64,000 bases of DNA from Poritiphilus flavus (GTDB lineage Bacteria; Bacteroidota; Bacteroidia; Flavobacteriales; Flavobacteriaceae). Made by a program: the position numbers and the translations under genes. Below, in pieces: positions 1-8,009 of the stretch. The notes beneath the pieces are model-generated. The model saw only the letters and a list, made by a program, of their open reading frames with translations. It searched no databases and had not been told where the DNA came from. The stretch lies in NCBI RefSeq assembly GCF_009901585.1, contig NZ_WXYO01000005.1, positions 496,001 through 560,000 on the forward strand, given 5' to 3'. How positions within the stretch are numbered: position 1 is the stretch's first letter; each line of letters begins with the position of its first letter.

Positions 1-99
1 TGTACTGGAATAAATATTGATCCATCCAATGCCTACAAGCAAAAGGAAAAAAAGAACACTAAGCCAATCGACCCGCTTAAGTACACTTCTACCAGACAT
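1..99 (-). CDS. rodA: Rod shape-determining protein RodA, N-terminal fragment
   Basis: Only the first 33 codons are present; the rest lies beyond the left edge. The frame opens with ATG at 97-99, overlapping the end of the upstream PBP2 gene by 11 bases, and reads MSGRSVLKRVDW followed by a hydrophobic stretch ending in GWINIYSS. The pattern of an RxDW stretch, a first membrane segment and GWxNIYS is the usual RodA start. RodA is the SEDS-family peptidoglycan glycosyltransferase that pairs with PBP2 in the elongasome. Position directly after mrdA supports this. Identity is fairly sure although only 33 residues are visible. Confidence 0.82.
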   Translation of the reverse strand, partial: MSGRSVLKRVDWLSVLFFLLLVGIGWINIYSST

Positions 100-1957
100 A
101 TTCATTTATCTTGAATTCTTCCCCGCTATGCGGTTTTGCATACTCGTGTTCGAGGGTCTTTTCAAGCATTCGCTTCTCCAGGTCGGTCCTGGTAATTTCA
201 CCTTTGAGGTACTTTTCTATTAACAATGAGGCGATATGTCCGGCATATCTTGCCCCGTAATAGCCATGCTCGATATAAACGGCCAGAGCAATTTTGGGAT
301 TCTCAACCGGCGCAAATGCCACAAAAACGGAGTGGTCTGTCAACTGTGTTTTAAGCCCGTCTATCTTTGTGAAATTTTCAACAGTTCCGGTCTTACCAGC
401 AATTTCTATGTCCGGGATCTGAAGCCATTTGGCCGTACCTTTTTTATACACATCCGCCATTCCCTGAACTACCGGCTCAAAATGCTTACGGTCTATAGTC
501 GTGTATTTGGCCTCGGTGAATTGCGGTAGGTCTATGGGTATTCCACCAATCTTTTTAAGGATATGAGGTGTAAAGTAATGGCCTCTATTGGCTATCGCGG
601 CGGTCATATTGGCAAGTTGAATAGGAGTAGCCGCTACTTCTCCCTGTCCTATGGAGTTGGAGATGATATAAGACGATGCCCAGCGGTTATCCCCATACCA
701 CTTATCGTAATAGGTTTTACCAGGTATGCGCCCCGGCCTTCCGGTAGGCAGGTCGTAACCCAGGTAATTCCCAAGCCCGAAACTCTTCATATGCTTTTCC
801 CAAACATCCATACCCTCGTCTGTCGTTGGGAATTTTTCATAAATCTTTCTAAACGTACCTGCAAAGTAAGCGTTGCAGGATTTATAGATACCGCTATTCA
901 TGTTGCGCATGCCACCACCGCAATGACAACCCCTTTTGGTATTGCCCACATAAAAGCCGTTATAGCAGCGGAAAGTAGTCCCTGGTTGGATTACGCCTTC
1001 CTGCAGCGCTACCAGCGCATTCAATGTCTTGAATGGGGAACCGGGAGATCCTTCGGCAGATATTGCCCGGTCGAACAAGGGTTTGGCAATAGTATCGTAG
1101 TGTAATTTGCTATAATTTCTGGAACGTTCTCTCCCCACAAGTAGGGAAGGATTATATGTAGGGCCGGAGATCATAGCGAGTATCTCTCCTGACTCTGGTT
1201 CTATGGCCACAATACCACCCCGTTTCCCGTTCATCAATCGTTCTCCATATTCCTGAAGGTCCTTGTCCAGGGTTATGCTTATTTCTTTACCCTGTTCAGG
1301 TAAGGTGTCCAGAATACCATTTTTATAGGGTCCGATATCCCTGTTGAACCGGTCTTTCTGGATGTACTGTACGCCTTTTCTTCCTCTCAGTGTCTCCTCG
1401 TATTGCTTTTCTACCCCGGTTCTTCCGGTAAGTTCTCCCTGTTCGTAATATGGATTTTTTTTGAGATCCCTTTCGTTTACCTCACTGATATATCCCAGAA
1501 CATTGGCGGCACTTTCTGTGAGATAGTCCCGAAGCGATCTTTTCTGAATGTAAAAGCCTTCGTATTTACGCATCTTTTCCTGTAGGCGGGCGTAGTCTTC
1601 CTTAGAGAGTTGCGGGACCAATACCGAAGGTAGACGTGGGGAATATATCCTGGCTTTCTTTAATTTATCGATAAATTGCTCCTTGTCTATTCCCAATAGG
1701 GAACAGAATTCCAGGGTATCCAGGGGTTGTACCTCCCGGGGGATCACCATTACATCATAAGCCGGTTGATTCCCTACCAGCAACTTGCCGTTACGGTCGT
1801 AGATATAACCTCTTTCAGGATAATCGTAAATAGCTTTTATGGCGGGGTCCTCCAAGACCTGGTCTGGCGAAAAGCTGAATATCTGCAGATAGGACAGCCT
1901 CCCGATGAAGGTGATGCCGATGATCACGATTATGGATGATAACAGTACCTTTTTCAT
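89..1957 (-). CDS. mrdA: Penicillin-binding protein 2 (elongasome transpeptidase)
   Basis: This is the class B PBP that cross-links peptidoglycan during lateral wall growth and works with RodA and MreBCD in the inner membrane. The 622-residue protein has one N-terminal membrane anchor (about 4-25), a PBP dimerisation domain with GRTG at 178-181, and a transpeptidase domain with SPFK (Ser307 nucleophile, Lys310), SCN (360-362) and KTG (522-524). A Cys-rich segment (Cys331, Cys344, Cys346) sits in the transpeptidase domain, in a part where some PBP2 proteins bind zinc; zinc binding here is inference. Its ATG shares one base with the mreD stop codon, so it is translationally coupled in the mre operon. 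Length and motifs are normal for the family. Confidence 0.97.
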   Translation of the reverse strand: MKKVLLSSIIVIIGITFIGRLSYLQIFSFSPDQVLEDPAIKAIYDYPERGYIYDRNGKLLVGNQPAYDVMVIPREVQPLDTLEFCSLLGIDKEQFIDKLKKARIYSPRLPSVLVPQLSKEDYARLQEKMRKYEGFYIQKRSLRDYLTESAANVLGYISEVNERDLKKNPYYEQGELTGRTGVEKQYEETLRGRKGVQYIQKDRFNRDIGPYKNGILDTLPEQGKEISITLDKDLQEYGERLMNGKRGGIVAIEPESGEILAMISGPTYNPSLLVGRERSRNYSKLHYDTIAKPLFDRAISAEGSPGSPFKTLNALVALQEGVIQPGTTFRCYNGFYVGNTKRGCHCGGGMRNMNSGIYKSCNAYFAGTFRKIYEKFPTTDEGMDVWEKHMKSFGLGNYLGYDLPTGRPGRIPGKTYYDKWYGDNRWASSYIISNSIGQGEVAATPIQLANMTAAIANRGHYFTPHILKKIGGIPIDLPQFTEAKYTTIDRKHFEPVVQGMADVYKKGTAKWLQIPDIEIAGKTGTVENFTKIDGLKTQLTDHSVFVAFAPVENPKIALAVYIEHGYYGARYAGHIASLLIEKYLKGEITRTDLEKRMLEKTLEHEYAKPHSGEEFKINEYVW

Positions 1958-2466
1958 TACTCCCTGCTAACGCTGAAAAGCGAACCGAATAAAAGACATA
2001 AAACAAGTGTTGCGCTTCCCGTGAATAGTACTTTCTTCAAAATTAAGAGCAAATTAGATAAACTAAAAATTTCAAGACTAAAGAAAATGATGTGGTGCGC
2101 TACTACTAATAACGCCAAAAATGTAATTTGTTGTGCCCTGGTGGTGTTGGATAATTTGAAACTTTGAAATTCGTAATTCACCCCGAATACAAAACGCATA
2201 ATGGTTGGCCTAAGATAAGCGATAGTCACCGTTGAGGCCGCGTGTAAAGCCATAGTATCTGAAAAGAAATCTATGGCCAGCCCCAGCAGGAAACCAATGC
2301 CCAGGAATACAGGCCTGTTTTCCTTGATCGGATACCAATAGAGAAACAGAATATAGACCATAGGATTGATGAAACCGAAGAAGTTCAACCGGTTAAAGAC
2401 CAATACCTGCACCAGGACGAGCAGCGTAAACCGAATAACATTGATGAAGTAATAACTGTTGGTCAT
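1957..2466 (-). CDS. mreD: Rod shape-determining protein MreD
   Basis: A 169-residue polytopic inner-membrane protein with about five hydrophobic segments, carrying the short FFGFINPMVYILFL region typical of Bacteroidota MreD. MreD is a scaffold component of the elongasome that joins MreC to the RodA/PBP2 synthase. It overlaps mreC by four bases (ATGA) and mrdA by one, so it is central in a coupled operon. MreD sequences are weakly conserved, and the call rests on size, hydrophobicity and gene order more than on motifs. Confidence 0.93.
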   Translation of the reverse strand: MTNSYYFINVIRFTLLVLVQVLVFNRLNFFGFINPMVYILFLYWYPIKENRPVFLGIGFLLGLAIDFFSDTMALHAASTVTIAYLRPTIMRFVFGVNYEFQSFKLSNTTRAQQITFLALLVVAHHIIFFSLEIFSLSNLLLILKKVLFTGSATLVLCLLFGSLFSVSRE

Positions 2467-3278
2467 TGGTTGTTTATCTCGGATTCGAGCTGTAAGACTT
2501 CAGGGCGATTTATATTTTCAATGACATAGACATTTTTTAAGTTGGTCATATCATTAAAAAGCTCCACATCTATTCTATAAAAACTTTTGGAGGCATTCAA
2601 ATCAAATTTTTTGATGGTTCCAATAGGGATGTTTTCCGGGAAAATACTGGACATGGCCCCGGTAACAATAGTGTCTCCTACCAATAGGGGTACCAGCCTG
2701 GGGATATCTTCCAACTGCACTACGTCGTAGCGTTTGGTATCCCAGGTCAGAGAGCCAAAGTAATTGGTGTTTTTTATCTTGGCGTTTATGGTGGATTTGG
2801 TATTGAGAATGCTTTGAACCGCAGCGAACCTGTTGCTGGTGATCTCCACAATACCCAATATTCCCTTCGCGGTTATAACGCCCATATCCTGTTTTACGCT
2901 ATCGCGCTTACCCCGGTTGATGGTAATATAATTATCCGGGTTGGCATAACTGTTTTTGATGATCTGCGCCGGAAGTATCGTATAGTTGATCTCTGTGGTA
3001 TCCAATTCTACGGAATCCAATACCGGACTGTTCAGCAATAGCCTTTTCAGCTGCGTATTCTCCTCCACTAAGGCCCTGTTCTCATCGTCCAGGTCAAAAT
3101 AGGAAGAAATACTACTGGAGGCACTGTATACTGTACCGCTGAACCAATTGGCGGAGTTAAAGAATTTCGATCTGTGATAGGAGTGAGACTGAACAGTAAA
3201 GGCAAGCGCAATAAACAATAAGAGCATGTAGAGCAGCGAGGTTTTGTATCGGATGATAAAATTAGCGATCTGCTGCAT
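2463..3278 (-). CDS. mreC: Rod shape-determining protein MreC
   Basis: A 271-residue bitopic inner-membrane protein: short cytoplasmic N-terminus, one membrane helix (about 13-30), a coiled coil around 63-83 (DENRALVEENTQLKRLL), then a periplasmic beta domain. MreC organises the elongasome and activates PBP2. Motifs such as ITINRGKRDSV and GVITAKGILGIV match the family's beta-barrel domain. It lies 76 bases after mreB and overlaps mreD by four bases. The length is usual for Bacteroidota. Confidence 0.96.
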   Translation of the reverse strand: MQQIANFIIRYKTSLLYMLLLFIALAFTVQSHSYHRSKFFNSANWFSGTVYSASSSISSYFDLDDENRALVEENTQLKRLLLNSPVLDSVELDTTEINYTILPAQIIKNSYANPDNYITINRGKRDSVKQDMGVITAKGILGIVEITSNRFAAVQSILNTKSTINAKIKNTNYFGSLTWDTKRYDVVQLEDIPRLVPLLVGDTIVTGAMSSIFPENIPIGTIKKFDLNASKSFYRIDVELFNDMTNLKNVYVIENINRPEVLQLESEINNQ

Positions 3279-3354
3279 TCACTTTCGTATTGGTTACAAG
3301 CTGTACTTATTTAGCAATTCAATTGGGCATGTTCAATTGCGGGCCTTTGCAAGC

Positions 3355-4383
3355 TTATTTGATGAGGATACTCTTGTAGCGCTCCAAATTCTTGAGCGCG
3401 ATTCCGGTACCTCGTACTACCGCTCTAAGAGGGTCTTCTGCGATATAAACGGGGAGGTCGGTCTTCTGAGACAGTCTGCGATCCAGCCCGCGCAGCATAG
3501 AACCTCCTCCGGCCAGGTATATTCCTGTATTGTAAATATCCGCAGCCAGTTCCGGAGGTGTCTGAGAAAGGGTCTCCATTACCGCATCCTCTACCCTGAG
3601 AATGGACTTGTCCAGGGCTTTCGCAATCTCTCTGAAGGAAATTGAAACCTGTTTGGGTTTTCCGGTGAGCAGGTCACGTCCCTGAACAGACATCTCGTCC
3701 GGTGGCGACTGAAGGTCCTCAGTGGCGGATCCGATCTGTATTTTGATATTCTCCGCGGTGCTTTCGCCAACATATAGATTATGCTGAGTGCGCATATAGT
3801 AAATAATGTCATTGGTAAATACGTCACCCGCGATCTTTACTGATTTATCGCAAACGATACCCCCCAGGGCTATTACCGCAATCTCCGTGGTACCACCTCC
3901 GATGTCTACTATCATATTCCCTTTGGGTTGCATGATGTCCAAACCGATACCGATGGCCGCGGCCATGGGCTCGTGAATAAGGTATACCTCTTTTCCGTTT
4001 ACCCGTTCCGCAGACTCCTTAACCGCCCGCATTTCCACTTCAGTGATCCCTGATGGAATACAGATCACCATTCTAAGAGCAGGAGGGAACCACTTCTTTT
4101 TTAATGCCGGAATGTTCTTTATGAACATATTGATCATTTTCTCAGAAGCGTCAAAATCCGCAATTACCCCATCTTTCAAAGGCCTGATCGTCTTGATGTT
4201 CTCATGGGTCTTGCCCTGCATCATATTGGCCTCTTTGCCCACTGCGATAATTTTACCCGTAATTCTGTCCCGGGCAACAATAGAGGGGCTGTCAACCACT
4301 ACTTTATCAGCATGAATGATCAACGTATTTGCAGTACCCAAATCGATAGCAATCTCCTCTGTTAAGAAATCAAAAAATCCCAT
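3355..4383 (-). CDS. mreB: Rod shape-determining protein MreB (bacterial actin)
   Basis: A 342-residue actin-fold ATPase that polymerises under the membrane and guides wall synthesis. Visible motifs are the phosphate-1 loop IDLGTANT (13-20), the conserved EPMAAAIG region (138-145) and the phosphate-2 loop DIGGGTTEI (160-168). An N-terminal GFFDFLTEE stretch could give membrane contact. It is the first gene of mreBCD-mrdA-rodA, and a TAnnTTTG promoter box lies 43 bases upstream of its ATG. Size and motifs are standard. Confidence 0.98.
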   Translation of the reverse strand: MGFFDFLTEEIAIDLGTANTLIIHADKVVVDSPSIVARDRITGKIIAVGKEANMMQGKTHENIKTIRPLKDGVIADFDASEKMINMFIKNIPALKKKWFPPALRMVICIPSGITEVEMRAVKESAERVNGKEVYLIHEPMAAAIGIGLDIMQPKGNMIVDIGGGTTEIAVIALGGIVCDKSVKIAGDVFTNDIIYYMRTQHNLYVGESTAENIKIQIGSATEDLQSPPDEMSVQGRDLLTGKPKQVSISFREIAKALDKSILRVEDAVMETLSQTPPELAADIYNTGIYLAGGGSMLRGLDRRLSQKTDLPVYIAEDPLRAVVRGTGIALKNLERYKSILIK

Positions 4384-4425
4384 TATTCTAGTTTGGTTTT
4401 CGGATTAAAGGGTGCATTTCATCGA

Positions 4426-4433
4426 CAAAAGTA
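4426..4433 (-). promoter_or_regulatory. -7 promoter box of the mre operon
   Basis: On the minus strand the sequence reads TACTTTTG, a perfect match to the Bacteroidota -7 consensus TAnnTTTG. Transcription would start near 4419, giving a leader of about 35 bases before mreB. No clear -33 TTG was found at the usual spacing, which would fall inside the end of purH. Confidence 0.6.
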
Positions 4434-4439
4434 GTAAAA

Positions 4440-5972
4440 TTAATGCTTAAAATGACGGGTCCCTGTCATTACCATGGCAATTCCATTTTCGTTACAATAA
4501 TCGATGCTGAGCTGGTCTTTTATGGACCCCCCAGGCTGTATAACGCTGGTAATACCACTTTTATGCGAAATTTCTACACAATCCGGAAAAGGGAAGAATG
4601 CATCGCTCGCCATAACGGCTCCTTCCAGATCAAAATTGAAGGATTTTGCCTTGTGAATCGCCTGATTCAGGGCGTCTACACGGGAGGTCTGACCGGTACC
4701 GCTGGCGCACAATTGCTTGTTCTTTGCGAGTACGATGGTGTTGGATTTTGTATGCTTACAAAGCTTGGAGGCAAAGATGAGGTCTTCGAGCTCCCGCTGT
4801 GAAGGTTTTTTATCGGTTACGTATTCCAGATCGGAAATCGCATCGGTTTTCATGTCCTTGTCCTGAACCAGGTAGCCGTTTAGGCAGGTTCGTACCAGGG
4901 TATCTGAAAGGGGTACATCATTCTGAACGAGCAGGATACGATTTTTCTTTCCCGTTAGAATATCCAGGGCTTCTGTTGTGTAGCTCGGAGCAATCACTAC
5001 TTCACAGAAAAGTTTGTGTATCTCCTCAGCGGTATCTGCGTCGATCTCCCGGTTGGCGATTAGGATTCCTCCGAAAGCCGAGACAGGATCACCGGCCAGG
5101 GCATCAACATAGGCATTCTTAATGGTATCCCGGGTAGCCAGTCCACAGGCATTATTGTGTTTCAGAATGGCAAAAGTAGGGGCGTCGTCCTGGAATTCAG
5201 CCATCAGATTTACGGCTGCATCTACATCTAACAGATTGTTATAGGAGAGTTCTTTTCCGTGTAATTTACTGAACATGGCCTCAAAATCGCCAAAGAAATA
5301 GCCTTTCTGATGCGGATTCTCTCCATATCTCAAGATCTTGCCACTAAGCTCACTGAGTTTCAAGGCGCTTTGTGCTCCGGTACGGTTAAAGTAATTGAAG
5401 ATGGCCGTATCATAGTGCGAAGACACATTGAATGCCTTGGCCGCAAATCTTTGTCGGTCCTCAAGGCTTGTGCTGCCGTTCCCGGAAGAAATGAGATCAA
5501 GGAAAGCTGCGTAGTCTTCCATAGAAGAAACGCAGAGCACGTCTTTGTAGTTTTTAGCCGCTGCCCTTATAAGGGATATTCCGCCTATATCTATCTTTTC
5601 TATAATGTCCTGTTCTGAAGCACCACTGGCAACAGTCTTTTCAAAAGGATACAGGTCCACGATGACAATATCCAGCTGCGGGATCTCAAATTCTTCGAGC
5701 TGAGCCACATCACCCTCATTGTCCTGCCTGTTCAGGATCCCACCGAAAACCTTTGGATGCAAGGTCTTTACCCTGCCTCCAAGTATGGAAGGATAGCTGG
5801 TTACCTCTTCTACCGGTATCACTTCAATACCCAGTTCACGTATAAATTTCTCAGTGCCTCCTGTGGAGTAGATCTGAATACCCAGTTCATCTAGTTTTTT
5901 TACTATGGGCTCCAGTCCGTCTTTGTGGAATACTGAAATTAGCGCGGATGTTGCCTTCTTGCCTGTACTCAT
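4440..5972 (-). CDS. purH: Bifunctional AICAR formyltransferase / IMP cyclohydrolase
   Basis: It catalyses the last two steps of purine synthesis: formylation of AICAR with 10-formyl-tetrahydrofolate, then closure to IMP. The N-terminal cyclohydrolase domain (about 1-200) shows STGGT (36-40), GGRVKTLHPK (65-74) and DLYPF (106-110). The C-terminal transformylase domain shows RYGENPHQ (215-222) and the catalytic Lys271-His272 in KHNNACG. Length 510 is usual. It is transcribed in the same direction as mreB, 56 bases away, but has its own upstream promoter box. The call is certain. Confidence 0.98.
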   Translation of the reverse strand: MSTGKKATSALISVFHKDGLEPIVKKLDELGIQIYSTGGTEKFIRELGIEVIPVEEVTSYPSILGGRVKTLHPKVFGGILNRQDNEGDVAQLEEFEIPQLDIVIVDLYPFEKTVASGASEQDIIEKIDIGGISLIRAAAKNYKDVLCVSSMEDYAAFLDLISSGNGSTSLEDRQRFAAKAFNVSSHYDTAIFNYFNRTGAQSALKLSELSGKILRYGENPHQKGYFFGDFEAMFSKLHGKELSYNNLLDVDAAVNLMAEFQDDAPTFAILKHNNACGLATRDTIKNAYVDALAGDPVSAFGGILIANREIDADTAEEIHKLFCEVVIAPSYTTEALDILTGKKNRILLVQNDVPLSDTLVRTCLNGYLVQDKDMKTDAISDLEYVTDKKPSQRELEDLIFASKLCKHTKSNTIVLAKNKQLCASGTGQTSRVDALNQAIHKAKSFNFDLEGAVMASDAFFPFPDCVEISHKSGITSVIQPGGSIKDQLSIDYCNENGIAMVMTGTRHFKH

Positions 5973-6084
5973 TTTAAACAGTTTACTTTTGTGAAAATAG
6001 TTCTTACTCAGTCTTGGGACAGCTGTCGCATCCGGACGTCTTTACACAATCTCAAGCCCTGAAAATCAGGGTGGCGTAAAAGCA

Positions 6085-6092
6085 CAAATGTA
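6085..6092 (-). promoter_or_regulatory. -7 promoter box of purH
   Basis: Minus-strand TACATTTG matches the TAnnTTTG consensus. It implies a purH leader of about 105 bases that contains a small hairpin (CCCTGA/TCAGGG, about 6056-6071). No known purine or ZTP riboswitch core was recognised in that leader. Confidence 0.45.
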
Positions 6093-6144
6093 ATTTTTTT
6101 AAGGCGAAATATAAGATGAGGTTATCAACAAAAACCTTAAAGTT

Positions 6145-6597
6145 TTAAAGAATTTTGGCGACTTCCTGGTTTACGAATTCCAAAAATCGTTCATCCGCTT
6201 CCGAGAAGGGGTCCGGGGTGTTGGAATCGATATCGATCTGACCTATATTTTCCCCATTTACAAAAAGAGGCACCACGATTTCGGATTTTACCGTAATGCT
6301 ACAGGCGATATAATTGTCTTGTGCGCTAACGTCTGGTACTACGAAATTCTGGTTTGATACCGCTACCTGCCCGCAAATCCCCTTTCCAAATGGAATTATA
6401 GTGTGATCCGTGGGTTCTCCTGAGTAGGGGCCGAGTTTCAGTTCTTCCTTCTCGCCATTCCGAAAGTAAAATCCAACCCAGTCGTAATATGGAACTGCAT
6501 CCCGAAGTAGTTCGCAAATCTCCTGTAGCCTGGCCTCGGTTGAAAGGGTCTCTTTTGCTGTAATTGATTGGATCTGAGCTCTTAGTTTATCGAACAT
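6145..6597 (-). CDS. GAF-domain protein, free methionine-(R)-sulfoxide reductase-like
   Basis: A 150-residue single GAF domain of the fRMsr (YebR/MsrC) family, which reduces free methionine-R-sulfoxide in the cytoplasm. Family landmarks are YDWVGFYF (38-45), LGPYSGEP (55-62), PFGKGICG (69-76), VVPDV and a C-terminal DIDS. Two of the three cysteines known from the E. coli enzyme are kept (Cys75 and Cys99). The first one, in the spacing CxxxxxxxxxC before Cys75, is His65 here. It may use another reducing route or be only a GAF sensor. A TATCTTTG promoter box lies 14 bases upstream of the start. Confidence 0.82.
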   Translation of the reverse strand: MFDKLRAQIQSITAKETLSTEARLQEICELLRDAVPYYDWVGFYFRNGEKEELKLGPYSGEPTDHTIIPFGKGICGQVAVSNQNFVVPDVSAQDNYIACSITVKSEIVVPLFVNGENIGQIDIDSNTPDPFSEADERFLEFVNQEVAKIL

Positions 6598-6610
6598 AAA
6601 TAGTTTTTTG

Positions 6611-6618
6611 CAAAGATA
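6611..6618 (-). promoter_or_regulatory. -7 promoter box of the GAF/fRMsr-like gene
   Basis: Minus-strand TATCTTTG is a perfect TAnnTTTG box. It predicts a very short leader of about seven bases before the ATG at 6597. Confidence 0.55.
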
Positions 6619-6724
6619 TTTAAAACCCCAGATTAGTCCTATCTCCTGCTGGGAACTTACGCAATCTCTGCGCTAATATTTCGTTAATAAAAGCGGTAAG
6701 TGTCCTCTAAAGATCAGGATTTCT

Positions 6725-6732
6725 TATTTTTG
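6725..6732 (+). promoter_or_regulatory. -7 promoter box of the metal-handling cluster
   Basis: TATTTTTG matches TAnnTTTG and ends only seven bases before the ATG at 6740, so the transcript would be leaderless or nearly so. It diverges from the promoter at 6611. Confidence 0.55.
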
Positions 6733-6739
6733 TATTCCA

Positions 6740-7138
6740 ATGAAAGCTTTTTTTCATAAAATAACTGCCTTGGCCATGGCCTTTTTGCTCCTGGCTTCTA
6801 CCGTCTCCTGGACCATAGAGAAGCACTATTGCATGGGCATGGTCGTTGACGTCGCCCTGTTTAGCAAGGCGGAAGGCTGTGGTATGCTGAGCGATTTGGA
6901 GAGTACCCTCGAGAATTCCTGCTGCGAACACGAACTGATCGCTGTGGATGGGCAGGACGACCTGAATCATTCCTGGGAACAACTGGACCTCGGACAGCAG
7001 GTTTTCCTATATGCCTTTACTTATACCTATCTTAATACCCTTGAAAACCTTGAGGAACTGGTAGTTCCTCACAAGGAATACCCACCTCCCATATTGATCC
7101 GGGATCTTCAATTGCTGGATCAGGTATTTCTGATTTGA
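6740..7138 (+). CDS. HYC_CC_PP family secreted protein
   Basis: A 132-residue protein with an N-terminal signal or anchor helix (about 7-25). It has the three marks of the HYC_CC_PP family: His29-Tyr30-Cys31 just after the helix, Cys61-Cys62 with a nearby Cys47, and a Pro-rich PPPILIRDLQLLDQVFLI end (PPP at 115-117). The function of the family is unknown. The Cys/His content and the HMA and TonB genes next door suggest metal binding in the cell envelope, probably copper; that is inference. It opens the plus-strand cluster, with a promoter box at 6725. Confidence 0.8.
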   Translation: MKAFFHKITALAMAFLLLASTVSWTIEKHYCMGMVVDVALFSKAEGCGMLSDLESTLENSCCEHELIAVDGQDDLNHSWEQLDLGQQVFLYAFTYTYLNTLENLEELVVPHKEYPPPILIRDLQLLDQVFLI

Positions 7139-7273
7139 TATCCAAAGGTTACTACTGTGTCTACCCGTTAAAACGAACTGCCGTTTGAGCCGGGAGGCAA
7201 ACCATGGGACCTCATTCTCTGTTGAATGCTTTCCCAATGTACTTTACAGACGTAATTTTTGATATCAAATAAA

Positions 7274-7999
7274 ATGAAACATACATACAAAATAGATGGA
7301 ATGACCTGTAGCGGTTGCGTTGCAAGCGTTACGGATCAACTGATCTCCCTTGACGGAGTGCAGGATGTGGCCGTAGACCTGGAAAGCTCCCAGGCCGTGA
7401 TATCCATGAAGAGGCATATTCCCTTATCAGATCTGAGATCAGCGCTTTCAGACAAATATTCCATTTCCGAAAAACAATCCAAAGAAGTATCCGTTACTCC
7501 GGAAATTACGGTAGGAAAAACCAAACTCCAGCAGCTAAGGCCGCTTTTCCTCATCTTTCTTTACCTTTTCAGCGCCAGCTTCTTGTTAAACTTTAGGGAC
7601 TGGAATACGGGAGAGGCTATGCTGGACTTTATGGGGCTTTTCTATATCGTTTTCAGTTTTTTTAAGTTCTTAGACCTGAAAGGATTTCCGGAAAGTTTCC
7701 GCATGTACGACCCCCTGGCTAAAGTTTTGCCGGTATATGGTTGGATATACCCGTTTCTCGAGCTGGCCCTGGGCCTGATGTTCCTTATGCGCTTTCAATT
7801 GAACATAGCGCTTATTGTCACCATAGTGATCTTGGGCATCACTACCGTAGGGGTTACAAAAACCCTACTTGACAAAAAGAGTATCCGATGTGCCTGTCTT
7901 GGAACGGCCCTTAAACTTCCTATGACAGAGGCTACCTTTATTGAGAATGCCATTATGCTGCTCATGGCGGGGATTATGCTTAGCAGATTTTACACTTAA
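7274..7999 (+). CDS. HMA-domain / MauE-like membrane fusion protein
   Basis: A 241-residue inner-membrane protein. Residues 1-65 form a heavy-metal-associated domain with the binding loop GMTCSGC (Cys12, Cys15), as in copper chaperones. The rest has four or five membrane helices resembling the MauE/DoxX redox-associated family, with a CAC pair in RCACLGTALKLP near the C-terminus, where MauE-like and thiol-redox proteins carry cysteines. ATG at 7274 is preferred over TTG at 7259 because MKHTYKIDG begins right at the HMA fold. A plausible role is moving or reducing a soft metal at the inner membrane; this is inference from domains and neighbours. Confidence 0.82.
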   Translation: MKHTYKIDGMTCSGCVASVTDQLISLDGVQDVAVDLESSQAVISMKRHIPLSDLRSALSDKYSISEKQSKEVSVTPEITVGKTKLQQLRPLFLIFLYLFSASFLLNFRDWNTGEAMLDFMGLFYIVFSFFKFLDLKGFPESFRMYDPLAKVLPVYGWIYPFLELALGLMFLMRFQLNIALIVTIVILGITTVGVTKTLLDKKSIRCACLGTALKLPMTEATFIENAIMLLMAGIMLSRFYT

Positions 8000-8009
8000 A
8001 GAAGATCCA

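Noticed and set aside
5973-6084. Purine or ZTP riboswitch in the purH leader
   Set aside because: A small hairpin is present but the conserved cores of known purine-related riboswitches could not be found.
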